Of a stretch of 35,929 bases of DNA, positions 1 through 6,876 are shown in pieces. Position 1 is the stretch's first letter; every line of letters starts with the position of its first letter. Made by a program: the position numbers and the translations under genes. A model generated the notes under the pieces. That model ran no database searches. It had not been told where the DNA came from and saw only the letters and a list, made by a program, of their open reading frames with translations. Origin of the DNA: CAYNXB01 sp964401045 (GTDB taxonomy: Bacteria > Pseudomonadota > Alphaproteobacteria > Sphingomonadales > Sphingomonadaceae); assembly GCA_964401045.1 (NCBI GenBank), contig CAYNXB010000021.1, forward strand, positions 1 to 35,929. The letters run 5' to 3'.

Positions 1-85
1 CCTTGACGTGCGGCGCCCGCAGGCGGCCGGCGAGCACGGCGTTCACCTGCTCAATGGATGCTTCGATGTTCGTATCCTGCGTCAT
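1..85 (-). CDS. N-terminal fragment of an unidentified protein co-transcribed with the ArsR repressor
   Basis: Only the first 28 codons lie in the window; the gene runs off the left edge. The ATG at 85-83 overlaps the TGA stop of the upstream repressor gene (84-82), an ATGA junction that implies translational coupling and one transcript. The visible residues begin MTQDTNIEASIEQVNAVLAG and suggest a soluble protein without a signal peptide. They are too few to place in a family. Genes downstream of BigR/SqrR-type repressors are often sulfide or persulfide detoxification enzymes (persulfide dioxygenase, rhodanese, YeeE-type transporter), so such a role is a guess from context only. Confidence 0.6.
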   Translation of the reverse strand, partial: MTQDTNIEASIEQVNAVLAGRLRAPHVK

Positions 86-441
86 GTGTTTTCTCCGGAT
101 TCAACGGCCGGCCGAGGTTCCCGCCCGAGTTCGGGGCAGAAGATTTGATGGAGTAGCCCAAGCACACGCTCCGCCTTGGGATCGCAGACGCGGTAGAAGA
201 CGCACTGGGCGTCCTTTCGAGTGGCGACGAGGCCCTCTTCGCGCAATTTGGCCAGGTGCTGCGAGAGCGCGGACTGGCTGAGCCCGACGCGGTCAACCAG
301 TTCGCCCACCGACAACTCGCCCGCCTCGACAAGATAGCAGAGAACAAGCAGCCGGCATTCGTTCGCCATGACCTTCAGGAGGCGGCTCGCTTCCCCGGCT
401 TGGCGCGTGAATTCCGAAGCTGGACTTTCTATCATGCTCAT
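82..441 (-). CDS. ArsR/SmtB-family repressor, BigR/SqrR-like
   Basis: A 119-aa winged-helix repressor of the ArsR family, expected to act as a cytoplasmic dimer that leaves its operator when a signal modifies it. The recognition helix region LSQSALSQHLAKLREEGLV (about residues 54-72) and the wing that follows (to about 84) are typical. Metal-box cysteines of ArsR/CadC type are absent. Instead C35 (after RLLVL) and C102 (in HQIFCPE) sit where the thiol pair of the sulfide/persulfide sensors BigR and SqrR lies, and C29, C80 and C86 are extra. The start at 441 has a GGAG seven bases upstream. The gene is coupled to the next gene by an ATGA overlap. ArsR membership is firm; thiol sensing is inferred from the cysteine positions. 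Confidence 0.9.
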   Translation of the reverse strand: MSMIESPASEFTRQAGEASRLLKVMANECRLLVLCYLVEAGELSVGELVDRVGLSQSALSQHLAKLREEGLVATRKDAQCVFYRVCDPKAERVLGLLHQIFCPELGREPRPAVESGENT

Positions 442-450
442 CCGCCTACT

Positions 451-485
451 CCATTAGTATGCTCTAAATTAGAAACAGCTAATGG
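451..485. promoter_or_regulatory. concentric palindrome, likely operator of the ArsR-type repressor
   Basis: Two inverted repeats share one centre at base 468. The inner one is an 11-bp palindrome, TCTAAATTAGA (463-473). The outer arms are CCATTAG (451-457) and CTAATGG (479-485), both perfect. It lies 10-44 bases upstream of the repressor start codon, in an AT-rich patch within GC-rich DNA. Position and symmetry fit an autoregulatory operator for a dimeric winged-helix protein. Binding is inferred. Confidence 0.6.
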
Positions 486-936
486 CATGTCAAGGCCGAA
501 AGTTGGTTTCCTCGTCGGGGCAGCCCCAGGTGTGGGATCACCAGATGAGCCCTGCGCGCACGCACCAAGTCCTGCTGGATTGTGTCATTCGCGATCAGTC
601 ACTTTTTATCGGGCTACGGTGACGGGTGTGGTCCGGGCTCGGTCGCGCGGATGGGCGCGGCGCGAACTGCCTGAGACCTCGCCAACCAACTCGTTGCCGC
701 GCTTTCGCGATGGCGGTGTCAATGCCTGCTTTGCAGAGTGCGCAAAAGAACCGGCTAACGACCAGCTGGGCGCAAAGCGGTCGCAATCTGCCGTTTAGCT
801 GCAGCGGGACGATGAACGGCGCCTCCTCTCAGACGTCTCTGGAGAGTGAACGAACGACAAATGTATCAGAGGAGAGCGACCTTCTGGTTTGATGGGCCTG
901 CGAAACGCGTGGGTCCTCTCAATCAGGAGAATTCCC
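486..936. other. intergenic region between the divergent ArsR and ParB-like genes
   Basis: I see no convincing gene in this stretch; open frames here lack ribosome binding sites and recognisable protein features. The last 100 bases form the ParB-like leader. This holds CAGAGGAGAG (867-876), which recurs at nearly the same distance before the ardC start, and an AGACGTCT palindrome near 830-837 flanked by CTCTC and GAGAG arms. Confidence 0.5.
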
Positions 937-2943
937 ATGTTCCAGTCGATTCCGTTGAAGAAGCTTGCCCCGAGCCCCCGCAACGTCCGCAAGACCAGCG
1001 ATGCGACAGCCGATGCCCAGCTCAAGTCGGACATCGCTGCACGCGGCCTTCTGCAGAACCTTGTCGTGCGCAAGGCAAGCCGCAGCAAGTTCGAGGTCGA
1101 AGCCGGTGGCCGCAGGCTCGCCGCGCTTCTGGCGCTAGCCAGGGAAGGCGTTCTGGCGAATGAGCACGAGGTCACCTGTCTGGTCATCGAAGGCGGTGAA
1201 GCCGAAGCGCGCGAGGCGGGCCTCGCCGAGAACTTCCAGCGCCTCGCGATGAACCCCGCCGACGAAGCGCAGGCTTTCGCCTCGATCATCGAAGCGGGCG
1301 CCAGCGTGGAAGACGTGGCGCGCCGGTTTGGGCTCACCGCTCGCTTTGTCGAAGGAAGGCTGCGGCTCGCAACGCTTGCGCCATGCGTGTTCGCGGCGCT
1401 GGCCGAAGGCGCGATCAGCCTCGAAATGGCCAAGGCCTATGGCGCGACTTCCGATGTCGACCGGCAGGCCCGGGTGTTCGAGGAACTGAGCGGCGCCTGG
1501 TACGAGGCTTCGCCGGACACGATCCGTCGCATGGTGCTGAACGCCACAGTGCGCGGCAGCGATCCGCGCGCCGTCCTGGTCGGGCACGAAGCCTATCTCG
1601 CCGCCGGCGGCCGGATCGAGCGCGAACTCTTCGACGACGACGAAAGCGAGAGCTGGATCGACATCGCGCTGCTGGAGGATCTCGCCGGCAAGGCGATGGC
1701 CGAAGCGGCCGAAGCCAAAGCTGCCGAAAGCGGGCTTGCCTGGGTCAGGCCGACGCTCGACTGTTATGTCAGCCATGACTTGGTCGATGGGCTGACGCGC
1801 CTACCGTCCGAGCCCGCACCGCTCGGCGAAGCGGAAGCCCGGCAGCTTTCGGAGTTCGAGGCGCAATACGACGAGCAGGCGGCCATTCTGGAGGACGAGG
1901 GCAGCAGCGACGAGGATGTCGCCGTAGCCGAGACGGAGCTTGCCCGCATCGATCGCGCGATGCGGGCCCTGAACGACCGGCCGCCGGTGCTCGCCGACGA
2001 CCTCAAGCAGGAGGCCGGAGCTTTCCTCGTGCTCTCGCGCGACGGGGTGCCGGCCCTTATTCCGCAATACTTCAGTCGGGCGAGCGCACCGGATGCGGAT
2101 GACGACGTCCTCGAGTCCGTAACGCCGGCGAGCGATGGGAAGACGAGAAGCGCAGCGCTTTCGCAGCGCCTGCTCGACGAGCTCGCCATGCAGCGGCGCG
2201 ACATTCTCGGGCTGCATCTCGCGCACGACCCCGCGCTCGCGCTGGACCTGATGGTCTTCACCCTGGCCGATCGGGACGGCCCGCACTGGCGGACGAAGCA
2301 AGCGGTCACCATTACCGGTCCGGTCGCGCATGGGCCCATCTCGGGCTTCGAGGCGAAGGACGCGCCCGCGACTGCGGCGCTGGCCGAGTTTGCCGGTTCG
2401 CTCGACGAAAGCTGGCGCGCGGGCGACAGCGAGATCGAGCGCTTCGCTGCCTTTCGGGCGCTGCCGGAGGAAGCGCGCAGTTCCTGGCTCGGCCTCGTCG
2501 TCGCGCGCACACTGATCGCCAGCCTCAACACCCACGGCGAGCGGCGCATACCGCTGCACGAGACACTCGGGGCGCTGCTCGGAATCGAGATGGCGCACTG
2601 GTGGCGTCCGACCGCGGCCAACTTCTTCGACCGCGTGCCCAAGGCGCGGATCCTCGAGGCTTTCGATGCGATCGGCGGGCCTGAGCTCGTCAGCCGCTAC
2701 GCGGGATCGAAGAAGGCGGACCTGGCGGCGGCCGCCGAACGGATATTCTCGGGCAACTTCATCGCCGAGGCCGGGGTCAAGGAACGCGCGCAGTCGTGGG
2801 TGCCCTCGGTCATGGGCTTCGCGGCCGGAGAAGATGCCCCGGAGAGCGAGGCCCCGGAAGCGCTCGAAGCTGCGGCTGAGAACGAGGTCACGAGCGCGCT
2901 TGAAGAGATTCGGGAGGTCGAGACAGCCGAGCACGCGGCCTGA
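937..2943 (+). CDS. large ParB/RepB/Spo0J-family DNA-binding protein
   Basis: A 668-aa protein with an N-terminal ParB domain (about residues 1-110) containing the GGRR motif of box I and AENFQRLAMNPADEA, the AEN-x-x-R-x-x-L box II pattern. A helix-turn-helix follows (ASVEDVARRFGLTARFVEGR, about 120-145). The rest is long, acidic and without a domain I recognise. The start at 937 is chosen because AGGAG (925-929) precedes it by seven bases; an in-frame ATG at 889 has no such site. Proteins of this shape are common on alphaproteobacterial plasmids and ICEs next to ardC and DUF2493 genes. No ParA ATPase gene is adjacent, so classical partition is not shown; a regulatory or DNA-protecting role is possible. 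A terminator-like hairpin follows. Confidence 0.85.
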   Translation: MFQSIPLKKLAPSPRNVRKTSDATADAQLKSDIAARGLLQNLVVRKASRSKFEVEAGGRRLAALLALAREGVLANEHEVTCLVIEGGEAEAREAGLAENFQRLAMNPADEAQAFASIIEAGASVEDVARRFGLTARFVEGRLRLATLAPCVFAALAEGAISLEMAKAYGATSDVDRQARVFEELSGAWYEASPDTIRRMVLNATVRGSDPRAVLVGHEAYLAAGGRIERELFDDDESESWIDIALLEDLAGKAMAEAAEAKAAESGLAWVRPTLDCYVSHDLVDGLTRLPSEPAPLGEAEARQLSEFEAQYDEQAAILEDEGSSDEDVAVAETELARIDRAMRALNDRPPVLADDLKQEAGAFLVLSRDGVPALIPQYFSRASAPDADDDVLESVTPASDGKTRSAALSQRLLDELAMQRRDILGLHLAHDPALALDLMVFTLADRDGPHWRTKQAVTITGPVAHGPISGFEAKDAPATAALAEFAGSLDESWRAGDSEIERFAAFRALPEEARSSWLGLVVARTLIASLNTHGERRIPLHETLGALLGIEMAHWWRPTAANFFDRVPKARILEAFDAIGGPELVSRYAGSKKADLAAAAERIFSGNFIAEAGVKERAQSWVPSVMGFAAGEDAPESEAPEALEAAAENEVTSALEEIREVETAEHAA

Positions 2944-2971
2944 GCCTCCTGACAGGACATGAGCCTCGGCA

Positions 2972-3001
2972 GGCGGCCCATTCTTCACCGGATGGGCCGC
3001 C
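2972..3001 (+). terminator. hairpin after the ParB-like gene
   Basis: GGCGGCCCAT (2972-2981) and ATGGGCCGCC (2992-3001) form a perfect 10-bp stem with a 10-base loop, 28 bases after the stop codon. Only a short ATTT follows, so termination may be weak or partial, allowing some read-through into ardC. Confidence 0.6.
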
Positions 3002-3072
3002 ATTTCCGTGCCGAGCGGCGGACAGTTTCGTCGCGAGCGTGAAGTCCCATGCGAACGCACAGAGGAGAGAGC

Positions 3073-3107
3073 GCTCGGGCTGGCTGTCCCGAGCAATCCG
3101 GCTCGGG
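3073..3107 (+). promoter_or_regulatory. two mutually exclusive hairpins in the ardC leader
   Basis: GCTCGGG (3073-3079), CCCGAGC (3088-3094) and GCTCGGG again (3101-3107) can form either of two perfect 7-bp stems that share the middle strand. The second stem ends just before the TCAGGAGAA ribosome binding site (3111-3119). An upstream AGAGGAGAG (3061-3069) matches one in the ParB-like leader at similar spacing. The pairing is seen in the sequence; control of ardC by switching is inferred. Confidence 0.5.
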
Positions 3108-3124
3108 CAGTCAGGAGAACCGTC

Positions 3125-4051
3125 ATGGGCAGATACAAGCGCCCTTCCGAATCCCAGTCGCCCGCAGCGCGCATCACCGCTGCGATCATCGAAAAGCTCG
3201 AAGCCGGCACCAGGCCGTGGGTAAAGCCCTGGAGCGGAGCTCCGGTGACGCGGCCCTTGCGCAGCTGCGGCACGCCGTACCGCGGCATGAACACCTTCTG
3301 GCTGTGGATGGTCGCCGAGGCGGCGGGCTTCGCCTCGCCCTATTGGATGACTTACCGTCAGTGCCAAGCGCTTGGCGGACGGGTGCGGAAGGGCGAGAAG
3401 TCGACGATCGCGATCTTCTACAGGAGCTACGACAAGCAGGTCGAAGGCGACAACGGGGAGGAGGACACCGAGACGCGCCGCGTGCTCAAGGCCTATGCCG
3501 TGTTCAATGTCGACCAGTGCGACGGTCTTTCCGAGATGTACCGACCCAAGCCGGTGGTCGAACCAGCCGAGCCGGATGGTCGCGAGGCAGGACTCGATGG
3601 CTTCTTCAGTTCTGTCGACGCCGAGCTGCGCCACCACGGCAGCGAGGCCTATTACGAGCCGAGCGTCGATCGCATCACAATGCCACCGGCGGCGCTGTTC
3701 GACGGCTACGATCATTACTACGCCACGCTGGCCCACGAGCTGTCGCACTGGACCGGCCATCGCTCCCGCCTTGGTCGCGATCTGAAGAACCGCTTCGGCA
3801 GCGAAGCTTACGCCGCCGAGGAGCTCGTCGCGGAGCTTTCCGCCGCCATCCTTGGCGCGGAGCTTGGACTGCCTGTGGCGCATCTCGACAGCCACGCGAG
3901 CTACATTGCGCACTGGCTGAAGCTCCTCAAATCGGACGAACGGGCAATCCTGACCGCCGCAGCCAAAGCCGAGGAGGCGGCAGCCTTTGTGCTCGCGCGA
4001 GGCGACCGATCGGCGCTTGCTCCCGATGCACCCGAGAAACTCGCCGCCTGA
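3125..4051 (+). CDS. ardC: ArdC-family antirestriction protein
   Basis: A 308-aa protein of the ArdC family, which binds single-stranded DNA and protects incoming plasmid DNA from restriction in the recipient. The N-terminal ArdC domain (about residues 5-130) includes PWVKPW and YRGMN, and GEKSTIAIFY occurs near residue 90. The C-terminal part is a zinc-metallopeptidase-like domain with HELSH (H204, E205, H208) and a downstream conserved acidic helix (AAEELVAELSA) that would give the third ligand. The length is normal for the family. The start at 3125 has AGGAG (3113-3117) upstream. A position between a ParB-like protein, SSB and conjugation genes fits an early-expressed leading-region gene. 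Confidence 0.92.
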   Translation: MGRYKRPSESQSPAARITAAIIEKLEAGTRPWVKPWSGAPVTRPLRSCGTPYRGMNTFWLWMVAEAAGFASPYWMTYRQCQALGGRVRKGEKSTIAIFYRSYDKQVEGDNGEEDTETRRVLKAYAVFNVDQCDGLSEMYRPKPVVEPAEPDGREAGLDGFFSSVDAELRHHGSEAYYEPSVDRITMPPAALFDGYDHYYATLAHELSHWTGHRSRLGRDLKNRFGSEAYAAEELVAELSAAILGAELGLPVAHLDSHASYIAHWLKLLKSDERAILTAAAKAEEAAAFVLARGDRSALAPDAPEKLAA

Positions 4052-4440
4052 TGGGGCGGCATCGCGGCGGACTTGGGCAGCGCTGTCGCAACCCGAACCT
4101 GGTTCATAATGCTCATCACCGATTGGAGGCGGCGACCGGATCTAGTGAAAAGTGGCCGCAGGGATTGCTCAACGGGACATGCAAGCACTCCCGACTATCC
4201 GCCGCGATCAACCCGGACAATTTACGCCTGGCTGAGAAGCCTCAATGACCAGTCGCCATCACCCGTCCGGACGGGCGGCGGATCGGTTACAGGAGATTGG
4301 CATCAATGGCGCACCGTCCGACCCGATCGCCGCCCGGAGTCCCGCCGCCTCCATTCCGTGGTGAGCATCACAACGGACAAGCCCATTGCCGAACCGCGGC
4401 GCAGCCAATTTTACCGCACCGGCGCCCGGCAATCGGCAAA
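4052..4440. other. gene-free stretch between ardC and the toxin-antitoxin operon
   Basis: No convincing coding sequence is seen: the open frames here have no ribosome binding site and give proteins unlike any known family. I saw no strong terminator after ardC. The final bases lead into the toxin-antitoxin promoter. Confidence 0.4.
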
Positions 4441-4490
4441 TTGTACTGTTCAAATGCACCAAGTATCGCTATATTGTTCACTTGAAAGGA
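4441..4490 (+). promoter_or_regulatory. promoter and possible autoregulatory operator of the toxin-antitoxin operon
   Basis: The segment is strikingly AT-rich. TTGTAC (4441-4446) and TATCGC (4464-4469) are spaced by 17 bases, and TATATT (4470-4475) overlaps a second possible -10. TGTTCA occurs twice (4447-4452 and 4475-4480), the second inside the inverted repeat TTCACTTGAA (4477-4486). AAAGGA (4485-4490) is the ribosome binding site for the ATG at 4498. Antitoxins of this family commonly repress their own operon, so the repeats are plausible operator half-sites. Confidence 0.5.
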
Positions 4491-4497
4491 TGCGCTC

Positions 4498-4875
4498 ATG
4501 GCGACCGCGCCAGCGGATATCGAGGCCGAGGACGATCGGGTGCTCACCACGGCAGTCTCTCGCGTCGCTCAGTTCTGGGGGCTGACCAACGCCAAGCTGG
4601 GCGCGGTGCTCGGCCTCTCGGCGGCGACCGTATCGCGCCTGCGTTCGGGCCAGGCCCGGCTTGACCCGGCTTCCAAGTCTTTCGAGGCCGGGCAGTTTCT
4701 CCTTCGCCTGTTTCGCTCGCTCGATGCGCTGCTCGGCAGCGACGATCAGGCGGCACGCTCCTGGCTCGCGACCCGCAACCTCGATCTCGGCGCGCGGCCG
4801 ATCGATCTGATCGACAGCTTTAAGGGACTCATCACCGTTTGCGACTATGTGGACGCCCACCGCGCTCGCGTCTGA
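4498..4875 (+). CDS. Xre/MbcA/ParS-family antitoxin
   Basis: A 125-aa antitoxin. A helix-turn-helix (WGLTNAKLGAVLGLSAATVSR, about residues 27-47) is followed by the MbcA/ParS/Xre toxin-binding domain, recognisable at the C-terminus by SWLATRNLDLGARPIDLI followed by a GLITVCDYVDAHRARV tail. In known pairs this tail inserts into the active site of the RES toxin. The gene overlaps the toxin gene by 29 bp in another frame, the usual order of antitoxin first. AAAGGA precedes the start by seven bases. It probably also represses the operon through the repeats upstream. Confidence 0.93.
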   Translation: MATAPADIEAEDDRVLTTAVSRVAQFWGLTNAKLGAVLGLSAATVSRLRSGQARLDPASKSFEAGQFLLRLFRSLDALLGSDDQAARSWLATRNLDLGARPIDLIDSFKGLITVCDYVDAHRARV

Positions 4876-5575
4876 GCTGAGGCGCTATCGCCGGACCGTC
4901 TGGCGAGTGGTCGAAGCGCAGCATCGCATCTCGACCAATCGTCTCGCGGACACCCTTGCCGACCAGGCGCGGCTCGAAGAGCTCGCGGACGCCGCCAAGC
5001 CCGATCTGCCGAAGGCCGCGGATGAGCTGCACTATCTCCTCGCCTCGCCATTTCGCTATGGCCACACCGTCGCCAGCCGCTTTCGTCGCGCAAGCGAGAA
5101 GCCGGGTATCTTCTATGCCAGCGAGGCAGAAACGACGGCGATCACCGAAACCGCGTACTGGCGGCTGCGCTTCATCGCCCGGTCGCCGGGCTTCGTTCCT
5201 GGCAGCCGCACGAGCGAGCACCTGAGCTTCAGCGTGCCGGTCGCCGTGTCGCGGGCGATCGACCTCACCCGGGCGCCCTTCGATGCCCGGCTCGCGGACT
5301 GGATCGACCCGGCCGACTATACTGCCTGCCAGGAGCTTGCCGCGTCCGCGCGCGAAGCCTCGGCGCAGGCGATCCGTTCGCGCTCGGCGCGCGATCCTGG
5401 CGGGATCAACCTTGCCTTGCTCGACCCGGCGGGGTTCGCCCGGAACCAGCCCGATCACGGCCGAAACTGGCACTTGCGGTTAGAGCAGGGTCGGTTGACC
5501 GCATTTGCCGCGTTTCCCGGCGACGTCGTGCTCAACTTCGGCTCCGAACAGTTCGGGCTGCCGCCGATCGGCTGA
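4847..5575 (+). CDS. RES-domain toxin
   Basis: A 242-aa toxin of the RES family, whose characterised members deplete NAD+ by phosphorolysis or hydrolysis and arrest growth. The conserved arginine, glutamate and serine regions that name the family are visible: RRTVWRVVEAQHR near residue 15-25, GIFYASEAETTAITETAYWR (about 85-105) and IRSRSARDPGGINLAL near 180. The ATG at 4847 lies inside the antitoxin gene, and no separate ribosome binding site is evident, so translation is probably coupled. It stabilises the mobile element or acts as an abortive defence. Toxin activity has not been shown for this sequence. Confidence 0.92.
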   Translation: MWTPTALASELRRYRRTVWRVVEAQHRISTNRLADTLADQARLEELADAAKPDLPKAADELHYLLASPFRYGHTVASRFRRASEKPGIFYASEAETTAITETAYWRLRFIARSPGFVPGSRTSEHLSFSVPVAVSRAIDLTRAPFDARLADWIDPADYTACQELAASAREASAQAIRSRSARDPGGINLALLDPAGFARNQPDHGRNWHLRLEQGRLTAFAAFPGDVVLNFGSEQFGLPPIG

Positions 5576-5675
5576 CGGGGCTCGTCCTTCGTCATCTTGC
5601 CGTCCAGGTGCGGTCACGTCGGCTCCAGCCATGGCGGTCCGCGGGAGAGGCCCTGGGCCGGCCGGAGCCAGCCGC

Positions 5676-5727
5676 AACCCGAAAGCCTGCGGCCCGTGTA
5701 GCCCGCGCCAGCCTTGGCTTTCGGGTT
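5676..5727. repeat. 12-bp perfect inverted repeat before the DUF2493 gene
   Basis: AACCCGAAAGCC (5676-5687) and GGCTTTCGGGTT (5716-5727) are exact reverse complements separated by 28 bases. The site is about 120-170 bases upstream of the DUF2493 start and 100 bases after the RES toxin stop. It may terminate toxin transcription, or fold in single-stranded DNA as a leading-region promoter. It has no T-tract, which argues against a simple terminator. Confidence 0.6.
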
Positions 5728-5809
5728 CCCCGCTGACGCGGTGCGCCTGTCCCCTTGCACCGGCCCTGATCGGGCTCCCGGCGGACAGCCATGGAGCCGA
5801 TCGACGATG

Positions 5810-5839
5810 GTCTCCTGCCTGACGCCCACATCAGGAGAC
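5810..5839 (+). promoter_or_regulatory. hairpin that sequesters the ribosome binding site of the DUF2493 gene
   Basis: GTCTCCTG (5810-5817) pairs perfectly with CAGGAGAC (5832-5839), which contains the AGGAG ribosome binding site seven bases before the ATG at 5846. The loop is 14 bases. A second, bulged stem lies just upstream (5768-5778 with 5793-5802). Comparable anti-ribosome-binding-site stems occur before ssb and before the 73-aa gene. Confidence 0.5.
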
Positions 5840-5845
5840 AAACCC

Positions 5846-6787
5846 ATGTACGACAGCTTCACCCAACAGCTTGCCGGTCTCGATCTTTCGGGGCTCACCA
5901 TCGCCCCGCCACCCTTCACACCCGCCGATTTCCCATGCGACGAGGCAATCGAGCAGACGCTGGCCGGCGTCTGGTCAGACCTCTTCGCGCTGTTCGCCGA
6001 TACCGCCCTCGAAGCCGACGGCGAGGATGTCGCGTGGGGCTTCGTCAATCTGTTTCACCGCGCCGCCACCCGCAAGTCGGCCGACCTCGATCGCGCCAGC
6101 GACGAGATCCGTGCTCTGCTGGCTTCGGCCGATGGTTCCGAGGTGCATTCCGGCAATCTCGAGGAACAGGTCGAGCGCGCGCAGGCAGCCGAAGCGAGCA
6201 TGACCGCTTTCGAACAGATGCGCGAGGCTGCCGCCGCGCTCTATCTGCATGAGATCGGCTCGTCCTGGAAGCCGATGTCCGGCTCGCGGTCCAGCCACGC
6301 TGCCCATCTCACATCGGCGGTAATCGATGCGCGCGATTTCCTGAGGGCGCGTTCCGAACGCCGGACGAAAGCGCACATGCCTGACGGAACGCCGGTCGTG
6401 TTTGCCGGAGGCCGCACTGCGTTCGCCACCAACGAGGGCGCCAAGGTCTTTGCCGACAACATCTGGGCGACGCTCGACAGGGTACACGCCAATGTCCCGG
6501 ATATGGTTCTGGTGCACGGCGGTGATGGCAAGGGCGCCGACCGCTTGGCCGCCAGCTGGGCCGAGCGTCGCGGCATCCAGCAGCTGACCTTCGCACTCGA
6601 TCGCCGGCTCGGTGCGCGCGCAGGATTCAAGCGCAACGAACAGATGCTCGCGCTTTCGCCGCGGTACGTGATCGCCTTTCCTGGAAGCGGCGTGCTTGAA
6701 CGGCTCGTCATCGACGCCAAGGCTCGGCGGATCACCGTCGTCGATCGGCGCGACGCTCTCGGGACGGCATCCCCCGGCGCCGGCTGA
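5846..6787 (+). CDS. DUF2493 (YpsA-related SLOG superfamily) protein
   Basis: A 313-aa protein. The C-terminal third carries a DUF2493 domain of the SLOG nucleotide-binding superfamily: VVFAGGRT (G188, G189, R190) forms the first glycine-rich loop and VHGGDGKGAD (H224 onward) the second, followed by FKRNEQML and YVIAFPGSG. The N-terminal 180 residues are helical and not recognised. SLOG domains bind nucleotides or nucleotide-derived ligands and recur in conflict and plasmid systems; the ligand here is unknown. The start is set by AGGAG (5833-5837); an in-frame upstream ATG at 5714 lies within the inverted-repeat region and is unlikely. It follows the toxin-antitoxin pair in the same direction. 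Confidence 0.85.
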   Translation: MYDSFTQQLAGLDLSGLTIAPPPFTPADFPCDEAIEQTLAGVWSDLFALFADTALEADGEDVAWGFVNLFHRAATRKSADLDRASDEIRALLASADGSEVHSGNLEEQVERAQAAEASMTAFEQMREAAAALYLHEIGSSWKPMSGSRSSHAAHLTSAVIDARDFLRARSERRTKAHMPDGTPVVFAGGRTAFATNEGAKVFADNIWATLDRVHANVPDMVLVHGGDGKGADRLAASWAERRGIQQLTFALDRRLGARAGFKRNEQMLALSPRYVIAFPGSGVLERLVIDAKARRITVVDRRDALGTASPGAG

Positions 6788-6876
6788 GTGCGCTGCCATC
6801 GCGCAGCCGGTGGTGCATTCCCTGCTCCGGCGGACCGGTCGCCGGTTCGCTTCACGTGGCCCTGCCGGTCCCACCT

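Noticed and set aside
595..786. Short frames between the ArsR and ParB-like genes
   Set aside because: No ribosome binding site, no family resemblance, and frames on both strands are equally open.
1801..3294. A 497-codon minus-strand frame opposite the ParB-like gene
   Set aside because: Shadow of the ParB-like protein, with shadow-type composition and no motif.
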